IMG/VR virus record: IMGVR_UViG_3300033064_002330
Span: 1-58,251 of that record
Strand: one strand, 5' to 3'
DNA length: 58,251 nt
From: a virus
Shown here: in pieces, positions 31,431-39,125 of the stretch
How the letters are laid out: each line of letters opens with the position of its first letter
Position numbering within the stretch: position 1 is the first letter of the stretch
Notes under the pieces: generated by a model
Databases searched by the model: none
What the model saw: the letters and a program-made list of their open reading frames with translations, nothing else
What the model was told of the DNA's origin: nothing
Program-made: the position numbers and the translations under genes

Positions 31431-32117
31431 ATGGCCGACGCCGGACAGGAACGGAACGACGTATCGCAGGAGGCCGCCGGACCCACAACCGGGACGGCGG
31501 CCGGGCTGTTTGACCTCGTGACAACCGGGCGCCTGACGACGACGGTCGGCGTCAAGCGCGCCGGGCAGGTGATTCGATATCACCTCGCCGAAATGCCCGC
31601 GAGCCTTATGGCGACGTGCAACCGGATGGCCCACCGCGAGGACCTACAGGACGGCCGGACCGTCTTCGACACGCATCGTTTCAAATGTCTTCAAGTGATC
31701 GCCTGCCTCGACGGGCCGTCGGCGATCCCCGGCGACACGTTCGACGCGAAGGTCGCGCACCTGATCCAAACCGACAAGGGCCCGATCCCCGCTATCGACG
31801 TGATCGCCCAACTGCCCTCGACCGTCTTCGACCCTCTTTACGACGGCGTGTGCAAGGTCAACCTCGACACGACCGAGGCGCAGGCGAACCTCGAGACGGC
31901 CGTCGTGTCGATCGGCGCCCTGTACAGCGTGATGGAATACATGGTCGAGACGAAGAAGACGTTCGCGGACCTCGAGGACGATGAAACGTACCTGTCCGAG
32001 GTCGCCCTCTTCTCGGCATTCTGGCGCCTGCAACGCAAGGCGCAGGCCGCGGAACGGGAGAGGTTGGTCGAGACTCTGCCCTCGATGCCGGAACTGCCGT
32101 TCGGCACGGGACGCTAA
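31431..32117 (+). CDS. Tail assembly chaperone (gpG-like)
   Basis: A 228-residue acidic helical protein placed between the tail tube and the tape measure, where siphoviruses encode the chaperone that coats the tape measure during assembly. Sequences ETKKTFADLEDDETYLSEVA and FSAFWRLQRKAQAAERERL are helical and acidic, as expected. The stop TAA at 32115 is followed by a hairpin and by an open frame shifted by +1 that could be joined by a frameshift to give a GT-type product. No Shine-Dalgarno of note. Confidence 0.55.
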   Translation: MADAGQERNDVSQEAAGPTTGTAAGLFDLVTTGRLTTTVGVKRAGQVIRYHLAEMPASLMATCNRMAHREDLQDGRTVFDTHRFKCLQVIACLDGPSAIPGDTFDAKVAHLIQTDKGPIPAIDVIAQLPSTVFDPLYDGVCKVNLDTTEAQANLETAVVSIGALYSVMEYMVETKKTFADLEDDETYLSEVALFSAFWRLQRKAQAAERERLVETLPSMPELPFGTGR

Positions 32118-32241
32118 CGGGCGCGCGGCGCGCCCGTTCCCTGGGCGCGTGGGTGCGATCGGCGCCCGGAGTGGGTGGGAGGACCGGCCCGCGTGGAAAA
32201 GTCGCTTAGAATGGATCCTGTGGGAGGTGGCCCTTGGGTAA
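32118..32241 (+). other. Possible frameshifted C-terminal extension (gpT-like)
   Basis: After the chaperone stop the +1 frame (relative to the chaperone) stays open to TAA 32239-32241 and ends inside the first codons of the tape measure gene. Its end reads GWEDRPAWKSRLEWILWEV, with normal coding composition, and it has no good start of its own. The same frame is open back to at least 31981. Two sites could allow the shift: CCC-T at about 32077, or CGC-TAA-C at 32112-32118, just before a hairpin. Many siphoviruses make a longer chaperone here by frameshifting. Confidence 0.5.
32119..32135 (+). other. Hairpin after chaperone stop
   Basis: GGGCGCGC-G-GCGCGCCC is a perfect 8 bp inverted repeat around one base, starting one base after the TAA at 32115-32117. 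It is placed to stimulate frameshifting or slow a ribosome; as a terminator it lacks a T run. Confidence 0.45.
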
Positions 32242-33661
32242 GTATGCCGACGATTACGTCCACCGTTGGTCGGTAGAGGGCGAGGGCGCCCTCCTGCGAT
32301 CGACAAACAAGAACGTGCAGGCCGGGAAGCGCCTCGAGAAGCAGCAACGCAACACGCAGAAATCTCAACAGGCCCTCCTCGACACGATCGGGTTCGTCGG
32401 CCCGAAGGCGGAAATGGCGGGCGACTCGATGATCCGCTTTGCGAACAAAGCGGTCACGTTGGCCCAATACTCCGAGGAGGTTGATAAGGAACTCGAGGCG
32501 ATGTTTGACCAGAAGAATCTTGGGGCCGACGCCCTGAAGGCAGTCCGCGACCTGTCGTCGGAGATTCAGGACGTCGGCGGAGTCGCCGACGAGGAGTCGA
32601 AACGCGCGGCAACGCTGATGGCGTCGTTCGCAATGAGCCCGACCGAAATCCTCCGGTTTATGCCCCTGATCGCGTCGCAAGCGAAGGTGACCCGATCGTC
32701 GGTTGAGTCGGTCGCGATGGCCGTCGGCAAGGCGTTCGGGTCCGGTCAATACGGGCAGTTGTCTCGGTACGGCGTCACCCTCGACTCGAACGCGAAGAAG
32801 CAGTTGGAAATGGCGCAGGCCCTCTCCCGGACCGGCGACGCGACGAAGGACGCCGAGGGTCGGGCGATCGCATATAAGGTTGTCCTCGCGGCCCTCGAGG
32901 AAAACGTCCCGGCATTATCCGAGAGGATGAAGACGGCGTCGGGTCGGATCGACAGGTTCGGCGAGACGTGGGGCGACGTGCAGGAACAGATTGGCGGAGG
33001 CGCGTCGGCGGCGCAGGCCGCGATGGCCGACCTCGGTTACGGGTTGCTCCGCCCCCTCGTCGGGGCGAACAAGGAACTACAGTCGTTCGTAGGTTGGACG
33101 ACCTACGGCGTCGGCGGAGTGTTGAAGCTCGGCGGGACGATCGGGTCGCAATACGGCGCGTGGCTCCAATACATATCCGCGATCAAAATGAGTCGCGCCG
33201 TGCAAATGGCGAACTCCGCCGCGACGACCGGCGGGATCGCGCCCGCGACCGGCCTCGCCACGGCGAACAAGGGCCTCGCGACGTCGTTCCTCGGAGTCGC
33301 CGGGAGTATCGCCGTCGTGACGGCGGCCCTGATCGCGGCGTACCTCGTTTGGCGGACGGCAAAAGTCGCGTTCGAGGCCCGCGCCGAGAAGAAATATGGG
33401 AAGGCCGTCGACAAGGACACCGAGGCTATGCGCGAGGAGTGGGTGCGGTCCGGCGGCACGATCGACGCCGAAGGCCGGATGAAACGCGGCGCCCGGTCCG
33501 GGCAACAAGGCCTCGGCGCCGGGTATCAGTCGACGGCGCGGGCACCCAAGTATCGCAGCGGCGACGCGTCTATGAATCGTTGGGGCGACCTGACGGTTCC
33601 AGGCGTCGGAGGCGTGACCCCCGAACGCGTGAACGACTATTCGCAGTTGGGCGGAGGGTAG
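32234..33661 (+). CDS. Tape measure protein (short)
   Basis: A 475-residue protein with a coiled-coil/helical start (about residues 10-120), a globular helical region, and a hydrophobic segment at ~355-375 (SFLGVAGSIAVVTAALIAAYLVW) as in tape measure proteins that enter the host membrane. TTG start 32234 behind GGGAGGTGG overlaps the putative chaperone extension. Using the common relation of about 1.5 Angstrom per residue, the tail would be roughly 70 nm, short for a siphovirus. No lysozyme or peptidase motif is visible. Confidence 0.65.
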   Translation: MGKYADDYVHRWSVEGEGALLRSTNKNVQAGKRLEKQQRNTQKSQQALLDTIGFVGPKAEMAGDSMIRFANKAVTLAQYSEEVDKELEAMFDQKNLGADALKAVRDLSSEIQDVGGVADEESKRAATLMASFAMSPTEILRFMPLIASQAKVTRSSVESVAMAVGKAFGSGQYGQLSRYGVTLDSNAKKQLEMAQALSRTGDATKDAEGRAIAYKVVLAALEENVPALSERMKTASGRIDRFGETWGDVQEQIGGGASAAQAAMADLGYGLLRPLVGANKELQSFVGWTTYGVGGVLKLGGTIGSQYGAWLQYISAIKMSRAVQMANSAATTGGIAPATGLATANKGLATSFLGVAGSIAVVTAALIAAYLVWRTAKVAFEARAEKKYGKAVDKDTEAMREEWVRSGGTIDAEGRMKRGARSGQQGLGAGYQSTARAPKYRSGDASMNRWGDLTVPGVGGVTPERVNDYSQLGGG

Positions 33662-33666
33662 GCCCG

Positions 33667-35154
33667 ATGCGTTGGTCGGAGTGGAAACCCCTGTTGACCG
33701 GGATCCCGGAGGGGCAGGAGGACGAAGCCGGGCTGATACCCGACGACCTCCTGCCGACGACGGCGATTCAACTGCGGTATTACATCCACCTCGAGGAATC
33801 CCTCGCGTTGCAACCGGACGGGATTGGGTTCCTGACCTGGGCGGGTTCGTGGAATTGGCGGATCCTGAACGGCGGCACCCCCCTCTTCGACCAAACCGTC
33901 CGCGTCAGTTTCGACCTCGTCTACCTCAAACCGTTTGGCGTGTCCGGCGTGACATTCTTTACCTGGTGGCACAATGACGCGGCGCATAGGATCGAGACGG
34001 TCACCCCTCAACCGTGTTACTTGACGACCGGCGTCCAAGGCGGGCCCCCCCAGGCGACCCTCGGGACGCTGACGTTCACGGGCCCTGACGCGGCCGGGTG
34101 GTCAGCTGGGGCGGACGCCGTCGCCCCCGTCCCGGTCGTGCTACACCCGACGGCGATCGGCCCTGCCGACGTCACCGTGAACGCGGGCCTCGAGGACGGC
34201 GCCGGGAATACCGCGGCCGTCTCGGGCACGGTCGGCGCGAATACGTCGGCGGACGTGCGGATCGGGGCGGACAATTACGTCGGCGTTCGCGGGACGCCCG
34301 CGGTTGTGGGCGGGCGATCGGGCGACGTGATCGACCTGCGGTCCGACGGTTGGGTATACAATCCGGCCGAGAAGGGGTTCAGCGATCCGGCCGGATATCC
34401 GGGCAGCGCGGCGACCGAGGACCTGCCGTCGGAGTCGGGTTTCACGAACGACGGCGTTTGGATCGACCTCTGGTTTTACGCGCCCGCGTATACCCTGTCG
34501 GTGCCCGAGGAATCTTACGTCGATATACCGTTTCATAACATCGGGAACGCCAATTGGGTAAAGTCGTATCAGTCCGTTTTCGTCCGGACCGGCGAGGCGG
34601 GTGGGATCGACGCCCTTGTCGACCGGCCGGGTTTCCACCGGGCGGCCGTGCCCAACGCGACGAAATGCGATCAACTGATAAGCGGCGACGGGGGGGCGAC
34701 CTACACCCGGCGGCGGATCGTGGGCGCGAACACCCAACCGTCGATCGTCAAGTCGCCCGAGAATCACCTGATCGTCGCGACTTACGCGAAGCAAAAGTAC
34801 CGACTCCTGATATCGACGAACGACGGCCGGACGTGGGCGAACCTGACGCATTACGGAGGGGTCGCAATGGCTGACGGCCTATGGCCGGACACTTATTCTG
34901 ATATGGCGACGGCGATCACGCGGACCGGCGTCCTCGTCTCGACGGCCCGGTCCGGGTCGACCCTATACTGTAAGACGTCGGGCGACGGGTTCCAAACTGC
35001 GAAGCGGGTTGCGAACGTGTCCTCCGACCCCTGGTCCTTGGCATACGACGCCGGGCAGGATAGACTGATCGCGACGGACGGCAAGTCGGCCGTCCACGTC
35101 TCGAAGGACAACGGACGATCGTGGGCGACGTTGGCGGCCGAGGGAATCGCGTAA
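33667..35154 (+). CDS. Tail protein with BNR/Asp-box repeats
   Basis: A 495-residue protein. The first ~200 residues may form a distal tail-like or connector part. From ~335 onward it carries sialidase-type Asp-box repeats, consensus SxDxGxTW: SGDGGATY (~339), STNDGRTW (~381), TSGDGFQT, and SKDNGRSW (~479), so the C-terminal part is likely a beta propeller. Asp boxes mark the fold and do not prove sialidase activity; catalytic Arg/Tyr residues cannot be placed. Could bind host surface sugar. It starts five bases after the tape measure stop. Confidence 0.55.
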   Translation: MRWSEWKPLLTGIPEGQEDEAGLIPDDLLPTTAIQLRYYIHLEESLALQPDGIGFLTWAGSWNWRILNGGTPLFDQTVRVSFDLVYLKPFGVSGVTFFTWWHNDAAHRIETVTPQPCYLTTGVQGGPPQATLGTLTFTGPDAAGWSAGADAVAPVPVVLHPTAIGPADVTVNAGLEDGAGNTAAVSGTVGANTSADVRIGADNYVGVRGTPAVVGGRSGDVIDLRSDGWVYNPAEKGFSDPAGYPGSAATEDLPSESGFTNDGVWIDLWFYAPAYTLSVPEESYVDIPFHNIGNANWVKSYQSVFVRTGEAGGIDALVDRPGFHRAAVPNATKCDQLISGDGGATYTRRRIVGANTQPSIVKSPENHLIVATYAKQKYRLLISTNDGRTWANLTHYGGVAMADGLWPDTYSDMATAITRTGVLVSTARSGSTLYCKTSGDGFQTAKRVANVSSDPWSLAYDAGQDRLIATDGKSAVHVSKDNGRSWATLAAEGIA

Positions 35155-35163
35155 GGAGGGCCC

Positions 35164-37881
35164 ATGCCGAATCCTGGTTACATCGTCGAAATCCGGCGGC
35201 CGTTCGGGCCTCCCGTCGCGAAGGCGGTTTCCCTCCCCCTCCTGACGGTCGACGAGTGGGCGGCCCTGGAACGCGCCGAGAATTTCCTCCTCCTCGATAT
35301 CGGGTCCGGATCCGGGACCGAGAAGACGAACGCCCTGATTCCCTCGTGGGATTTCGGGACCGACGACACGCACCTCCGCGATTGGACGCCGACCCCCCCG
35401 ACCGAAGAGGCCGACGAAATCGCGGCCGTGTCGGGCGCCTACGTCGACGAAATCCTCGGCATTCTCGGCGCCGCGTCGTCAACCGTCCTCAACCCCGAGA
35501 CGGCGATCCTCGGCGCGTCCGTTATGTCCGGAGGCGGCGGGACGAAGGCAAACCTCCTCCCAGCCGTCGCGTCGGCCCTCGGCGTTACCCCTCCGCTAAA
35601 TCCGTCCGACGCTGACCTGACCCGCGTTTGGGAGTTGTGGTTCCTCCTCGAGGACCTGTCGAAACACGCCTTCTTCGAGGAGAAGACGAACCTGTTCGGC
35701 GACGGGTGCGCGGGAATCTATCGGTCCTGTTCGGCGCCCAACGTCGGCGCGCGGATCCGATCGAACGCGCCGATCGACGTCGACCGGCCGTTCACCCTCT
35801 GGCTTCACAGGGCGATGCCCGACTCCGCGCAGGCCGATCCCCGGTTCCGGATCGACTTTGGCGATTGGGCCCTCGAGTTCACCCGCGACCGTGACGTCAG
35901 GTTTTACAAGTACAATCGCGACAACTCACTCGCGACACGCGCCGACCTCCTCGACCAACTCCGCACGGCCGAGGACGCCGGCCGGATCAGCGCCGCGTCG
36001 CAGGAGTCGATCACGTCGAAGAAGGCGGAAATCGCGACGCTGAAGGCGGAGGCGAAGACCTACGCCCGGCGCCCGACGGCCGCGGAGGAGACGTCGATCG
36101 CCCAACTCGAGGCGGACGTCCTCGCGATTAAGGATGCGTCGAAGGCCCTCGAGAAGGCGGCCGAACAGGCGGCGCAGTTGATCCGCGCATCCCTCTTCTC
36201 GGCGGAGGAGTCGGTCACGTTCACCGACTCACTCGAAACATACTACGGTGTCGACCTGCCGATCACGTTCGTCCCCCAGCGGCGCGGGTTCGTCAGCGTC
36301 CACCTCGGGCACCCGGCGTCCCGGAACTATTGGGTATTCGAGGACAAGGTCGCCCTCGAGGAGGGCGATTGGCGGTCCCTCTGGACGACGACCGACGGCG
36401 CGACCGGCGACCGGCGCCCGTCGCCCCTGTCGATCACGACCAACGGCGGCGCATTCTGGTTCCGGTTCAGTTACCCGACTGTGAAGAAGTATTGCCGACT
36501 CCTGTCCTCGAGCCGCCGGGTCGACCGTGATATGAATGCCGTCGACGCGGCCGACCTCCTGTTCGTCCCCTCGTGGGACCCGATCCCCGCGACGTGGGAT
36601 AAGACGGCCCGGACCTGGACGGGCGCGACGGCGACCGTAAGCGCCCGCGTGATACCGTCGGCGAACCCCTCCGAATACGGCCGGTTTCAATGGCAGTTCG
36701 AGTTGACCGGCGACGGCGTGTACATGCCCGTCGTCTACGGCGCACAACTGACGATCCCGGCGACCCCTCGGGATCGGTCGTCGGAGTCGATCCTCTGGAC
36801 GTCCGTCTCGGACCCGTCGGCGATCGAGGACGCATCACCGAGGATCACCGAGAGGGGCGAGGCCGCCGGGTTCCGGATTACCCTGTTCGACAAGTCGGAT
36901 GCGATCCGGAACGCCCTGGGCTGGAACTACAACTGCCAACTCTACGTCTTCTCGACTCGGGCCGGGCGGCGCGTCTTCACCGGCACAATCACGACGGACC
37001 CGACGACCTACGTCGGTCAACGGGGCGCCCGGATCGAACTCGACGCGGTCGATCGGATCGGCCTCCTCGCGCGTTCCCTGCACGAGGCGGAAACGCCCGG
37101 CGACGGCCTGACCGGGAAGGTCTACCTCGAGGCCCTGTTCGCCGAGGGCGGCCTTCACCCCGACGAAATCAGCGTCGCGTCGACGCCCGAGACGTTGCGA
37201 CTCCTGCCGTACCCGGCGCCCGGCGAGGCGGCGGCGATCAAACCGGAGTTCGGGGCGACGCGTTGGGAATTCATAAAGGCGTTTGCCGAGGGGCACCTGT
37301 ACGAGACGGACGCCTATTTCGACGGCGAGGGCGTCGCGACGGTCGCCGCCAAGACGGACACGGCCCGGCCGGATATCGTCTTCCGTCAGTCGCACCAGTT
37401 CCAAGGCGACCGGCGCGTAATGCGCGAGGTGTCCGAGGTCCTCGACTTCTCGGAGTTCCGGAACGATTTCGTCGTCGTCGGCGCCGAGGTTCCCGGCGGC
37501 GGCGGCCGTCGGTTCGCGTCACGGTTCAGCGTCTACGCCTCGGTAAACGACTCGGACGATATCCGATTCGTCGGGACGTGGATCATGGCGCCGCCGATCC
37601 AAGACGACACGTTCCGGTCGCAGAAACAGACCGACGTCGCGGTCCGCCAACAGGTCGCCCTTTACGGGTGGCCGAAATGGCGGGTAGACTTTACGACCTC
37701 CTACCAGGACGACCTCGACCCGACGTCGCGTTTCTATATCGAACTATCGCGCGACGGCGTCCGGGCGTTGTTCCCCTGTAAGGTCGCTGATATACAATCG
37801 GCCGATCCGGGCGAGGACACGATGCGCCTGTCGGTCGAGTTGATCCTGACGGACGGTTTGAGGGAGGCGATCGGCAGGTGA
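35164..37881 (+). CDS. Large tail-tip/hub protein with coiled-coil insert
   Basis: A 905-residue protein. Order: residues 1-150 unassigned; ~180-250 and ~355-450 split beta-sandwich/LamG-like segments (FTLWLHRAMPD, RNYWVFEDKVALEEGDW); ~260-350 a coiled coil rich in Ala, Lys, Glu; ~480-905 a hub-like part with GFRITLFDKSDAIRNAL, VFTGTITTDPTTYVG, IELDAVDRIGLLARSLHEA and a final SVELILTDGL strand. The last half has the look of T4 gp27/siphovirus tail-associated hub proteins, where beta barrels form the tail tip. It starts nine bases after the previous stop, with AAGGAGG. Confidence 0.55.
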   Translation: MPNPGYIVEIRRPFGPPVAKAVSLPLLTVDEWAALERAENFLLLDIGSGSGTEKTNALIPSWDFGTDDTHLRDWTPTPPTEEADEIAAVSGAYVDEILGILGAASSTVLNPETAILGASVMSGGGGTKANLLPAVASALGVTPPLNPSDADLTRVWELWFLLEDLSKHAFFEEKTNLFGDGCAGIYRSCSAPNVGARIRSNAPIDVDRPFTLWLHRAMPDSAQADPRFRIDFGDWALEFTRDRDVRFYKYNRDNSLATRADLLDQLRTAEDAGRISAASQESITSKKAEIATLKAEAKTYARRPTAAEETSIAQLEADVLAIKDASKALEKAAEQAAQLIRASLFSAEESVTFTDSLETYYGVDLPITFVPQRRGFVSVHLGHPASRNYWVFEDKVALEEGDWRSLWTTTDGATGDRRPSPLSITTNGGAFWFRFSYPTVKKYCRLLSSSRRVDRDMNAVDAADLLFVPSWDPIPATWDKTARTWTGATATVSARVIPSANPSEYGRFQWQFELTGDGVYMPVVYGAQLTIPATPRDRSSESILWTSVSDPSAIEDASPRITERGEAAGFRITLFDKSDAIRNALGWNYNCQLYVFSTRAGRRVFTGTITTDPTTYVGQRGARIELDAVDRIGLLARSLHEAETPGDGLTGKVYLEALFAEGGLHPDEISVASTPETLRLLPYPAPGEAAAIKPEFGATRWEFIKAFAEGHLYETDAYFDGEGVATVAAKTDTARPDIVFRQSHQFQGDRRVMREVSEVLDFSEFRNDFVVVGAEVPGGGGRRFASRFSVYASVNDSDDIRFVGTWIMAPPIQDDTFRSQKQTDVAVRQQVALYGWPKWRVDFTTSYQDDLDPTSRFYIELSRDGVRALFPCKVADIQSADPGEDTMRLSVELILTDGLREAIGR

Positions 37882-38120
37882 GGCACAATCGAGGCGCCCC
37901 GAACACGAACAGACTCCTGGCCCGGTTCGCCGCGTCCGTCGTCCGGGTCGCCCTCCCGGCCGTCCGGCCGGTCAAGGGCCCGGCGCCCACGCGCCCGGCC
38001 CGCCCGATCGGCGTCGAGACGGAGGCCTCGGCCCTGGCCCGCCCGAACGGCGATCGCGGCCTAAACGCGTTCCTCGTTGACGTCGACACGGTCGACGATC
38101 CCGAGACGGAGGTCCTCTGA
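37878..38120 (+). CDS. Small basic tail-region protein
   Basis: An 80-residue protein with an Arg/Pro/Ala-rich N-terminal part and an acidic end. GTG 37878 overlaps the previous stop (GTGA). No family recognised. Its place between two tail genes and its tight coupling suggest a chaperone or linker, but this is only position. Confidence 0.45.
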   Translation: MRHNRGAPNTNRLLARFAASVVRVALPAVRPVKGPAPTRPARPIGVETEASALARPNGDRGLNAFLVDVDTVDDPETEVL

Positions 38121-38121
38121 T

Positions 38122-39093
38122 ATGCCCCTGACTGATCCCGCCCACGCATCGCGAACCGCGGCCTATTGGGCGCAAACGTCGTCCGGGTTCAGCGACAAAC
38201 TCGCGGCGGCCGTAGACTACGCCCTCGACTCGATCGACGCGACCGACGCCGAGGCCGCCGCGGCCGTCCTCGCCCTGCACGGGTTCGGGAAGGTGCCGAC
38301 GTCCGGCGGGTTCGACCTCGCGATCGGGACGGGCCTGTCGGTGCAGGTCGCGAACGGCGACGTTTGGATCCTCGGCCGCAAGTACACCATCGCCGACGTC
38401 GACGGGTTCGACACGGTCACCGTCCCGGCCGACGCGACGACGTACCTCTACGTCGACGACGACCTCGTGTTTTACGCGATCGCCGCGAAGTATGACGCGG
38501 CGAGTCAGCCGACCGATTACGTCTACCTCGGTTCGTGCATCACGGGCGCGACGACGGTCCTGTCCGTCAGTATGACCGACGCCGACGAACTCGATTCCAT
38601 GACCGGCGTCGCGACGGATATCGCGGCGATCGACGCCCTGATCGTGACACTCCGGGCGGCCGTCGGCGAGGCCTACATGGGGGGCACCCCTCCGGCGACG
38701 TCCCTCGATGCGCGGGTGACGGTCCTCGAGGGCCTGCCGTCGACGGCGGGCGGGATCGTCTACGCGTCGGCCCTGTCCTGGTCAGCGACCGACCCGCGCC
38801 TGTTGGGCGTCGTGATACAAGACCTGATCGACGCGTCGGTCCTGACGCACGAGGCGGCCTATCACGCGGACGACCAAGGCGACGGCGGGACGATCGACCT
38901 CCTCGCCGATTACTACGATTGGGGGGTCATACAGCACGGCCTGCACGTCCTGTTCGCCTCCGAATACATGGGGGGCGGCGCGGACCTGTTGGGCGCCCTG
39001 GACGGTTGTTTCGGTATCGTTTGGCACGTATACGGCGACGGGTCCGACTCGACGCCGAACAACGTCCACGCGTCTTCAACCTGGACGGCGTAG
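38122..39093 (+). CDS. Tail fibre-like protein
   Basis: A 323-residue acidic protein. It has beta strands near ~65-130 (GGFDLAIGTGLSVQVANGDVWI, two segments) resembling the N-terminal attachment of phage fibres, then helical DELDSMTGVATDIAAIDAL and LDARVTVLEGLPS, possible coiled-coil stalks, and a C-terminal part rich in aromatic residues. No catalytic motif. Lies before two long repeat-rich fibre genes. Confidence 0.5.
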   Translation: MPLTDPAHASRTAAYWAQTSSGFSDKLAAAVDYALDSIDATDAEAAAAVLALHGFGKVPTSGGFDLAIGTGLSVQVANGDVWILGRKYTIADVDGFDTVTVPADATTYLYVDDDLVFYAIAAKYDAASQPTDYVYLGSCITGATTVLSVSMTDADELDSMTGVATDIAAIDALIVTLRAAVGEAYMGGTPPATSLDARVTVLEGLPSTAGGIVYASALSWSATDPRLLGVVIQDLIDASVLTHEAAYHADDQGDGGTIDLLADYYDWGVIQHGLHVLFASEYMGGGADLLGALDGCFGIVWHVYGDGSDSTPNNVHASSTWTA

Positions 39094-39125
39094 ACGGCGG
39101 ACGCAAACTCTAAGGAGGCGGACCG

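Noticed and set aside
33667-35154. Active sialidase
   Set aside because: Asp-box repeats only show the propeller fold; the catalytic Arg triad and Tyr/Glu pair cannot be placed.
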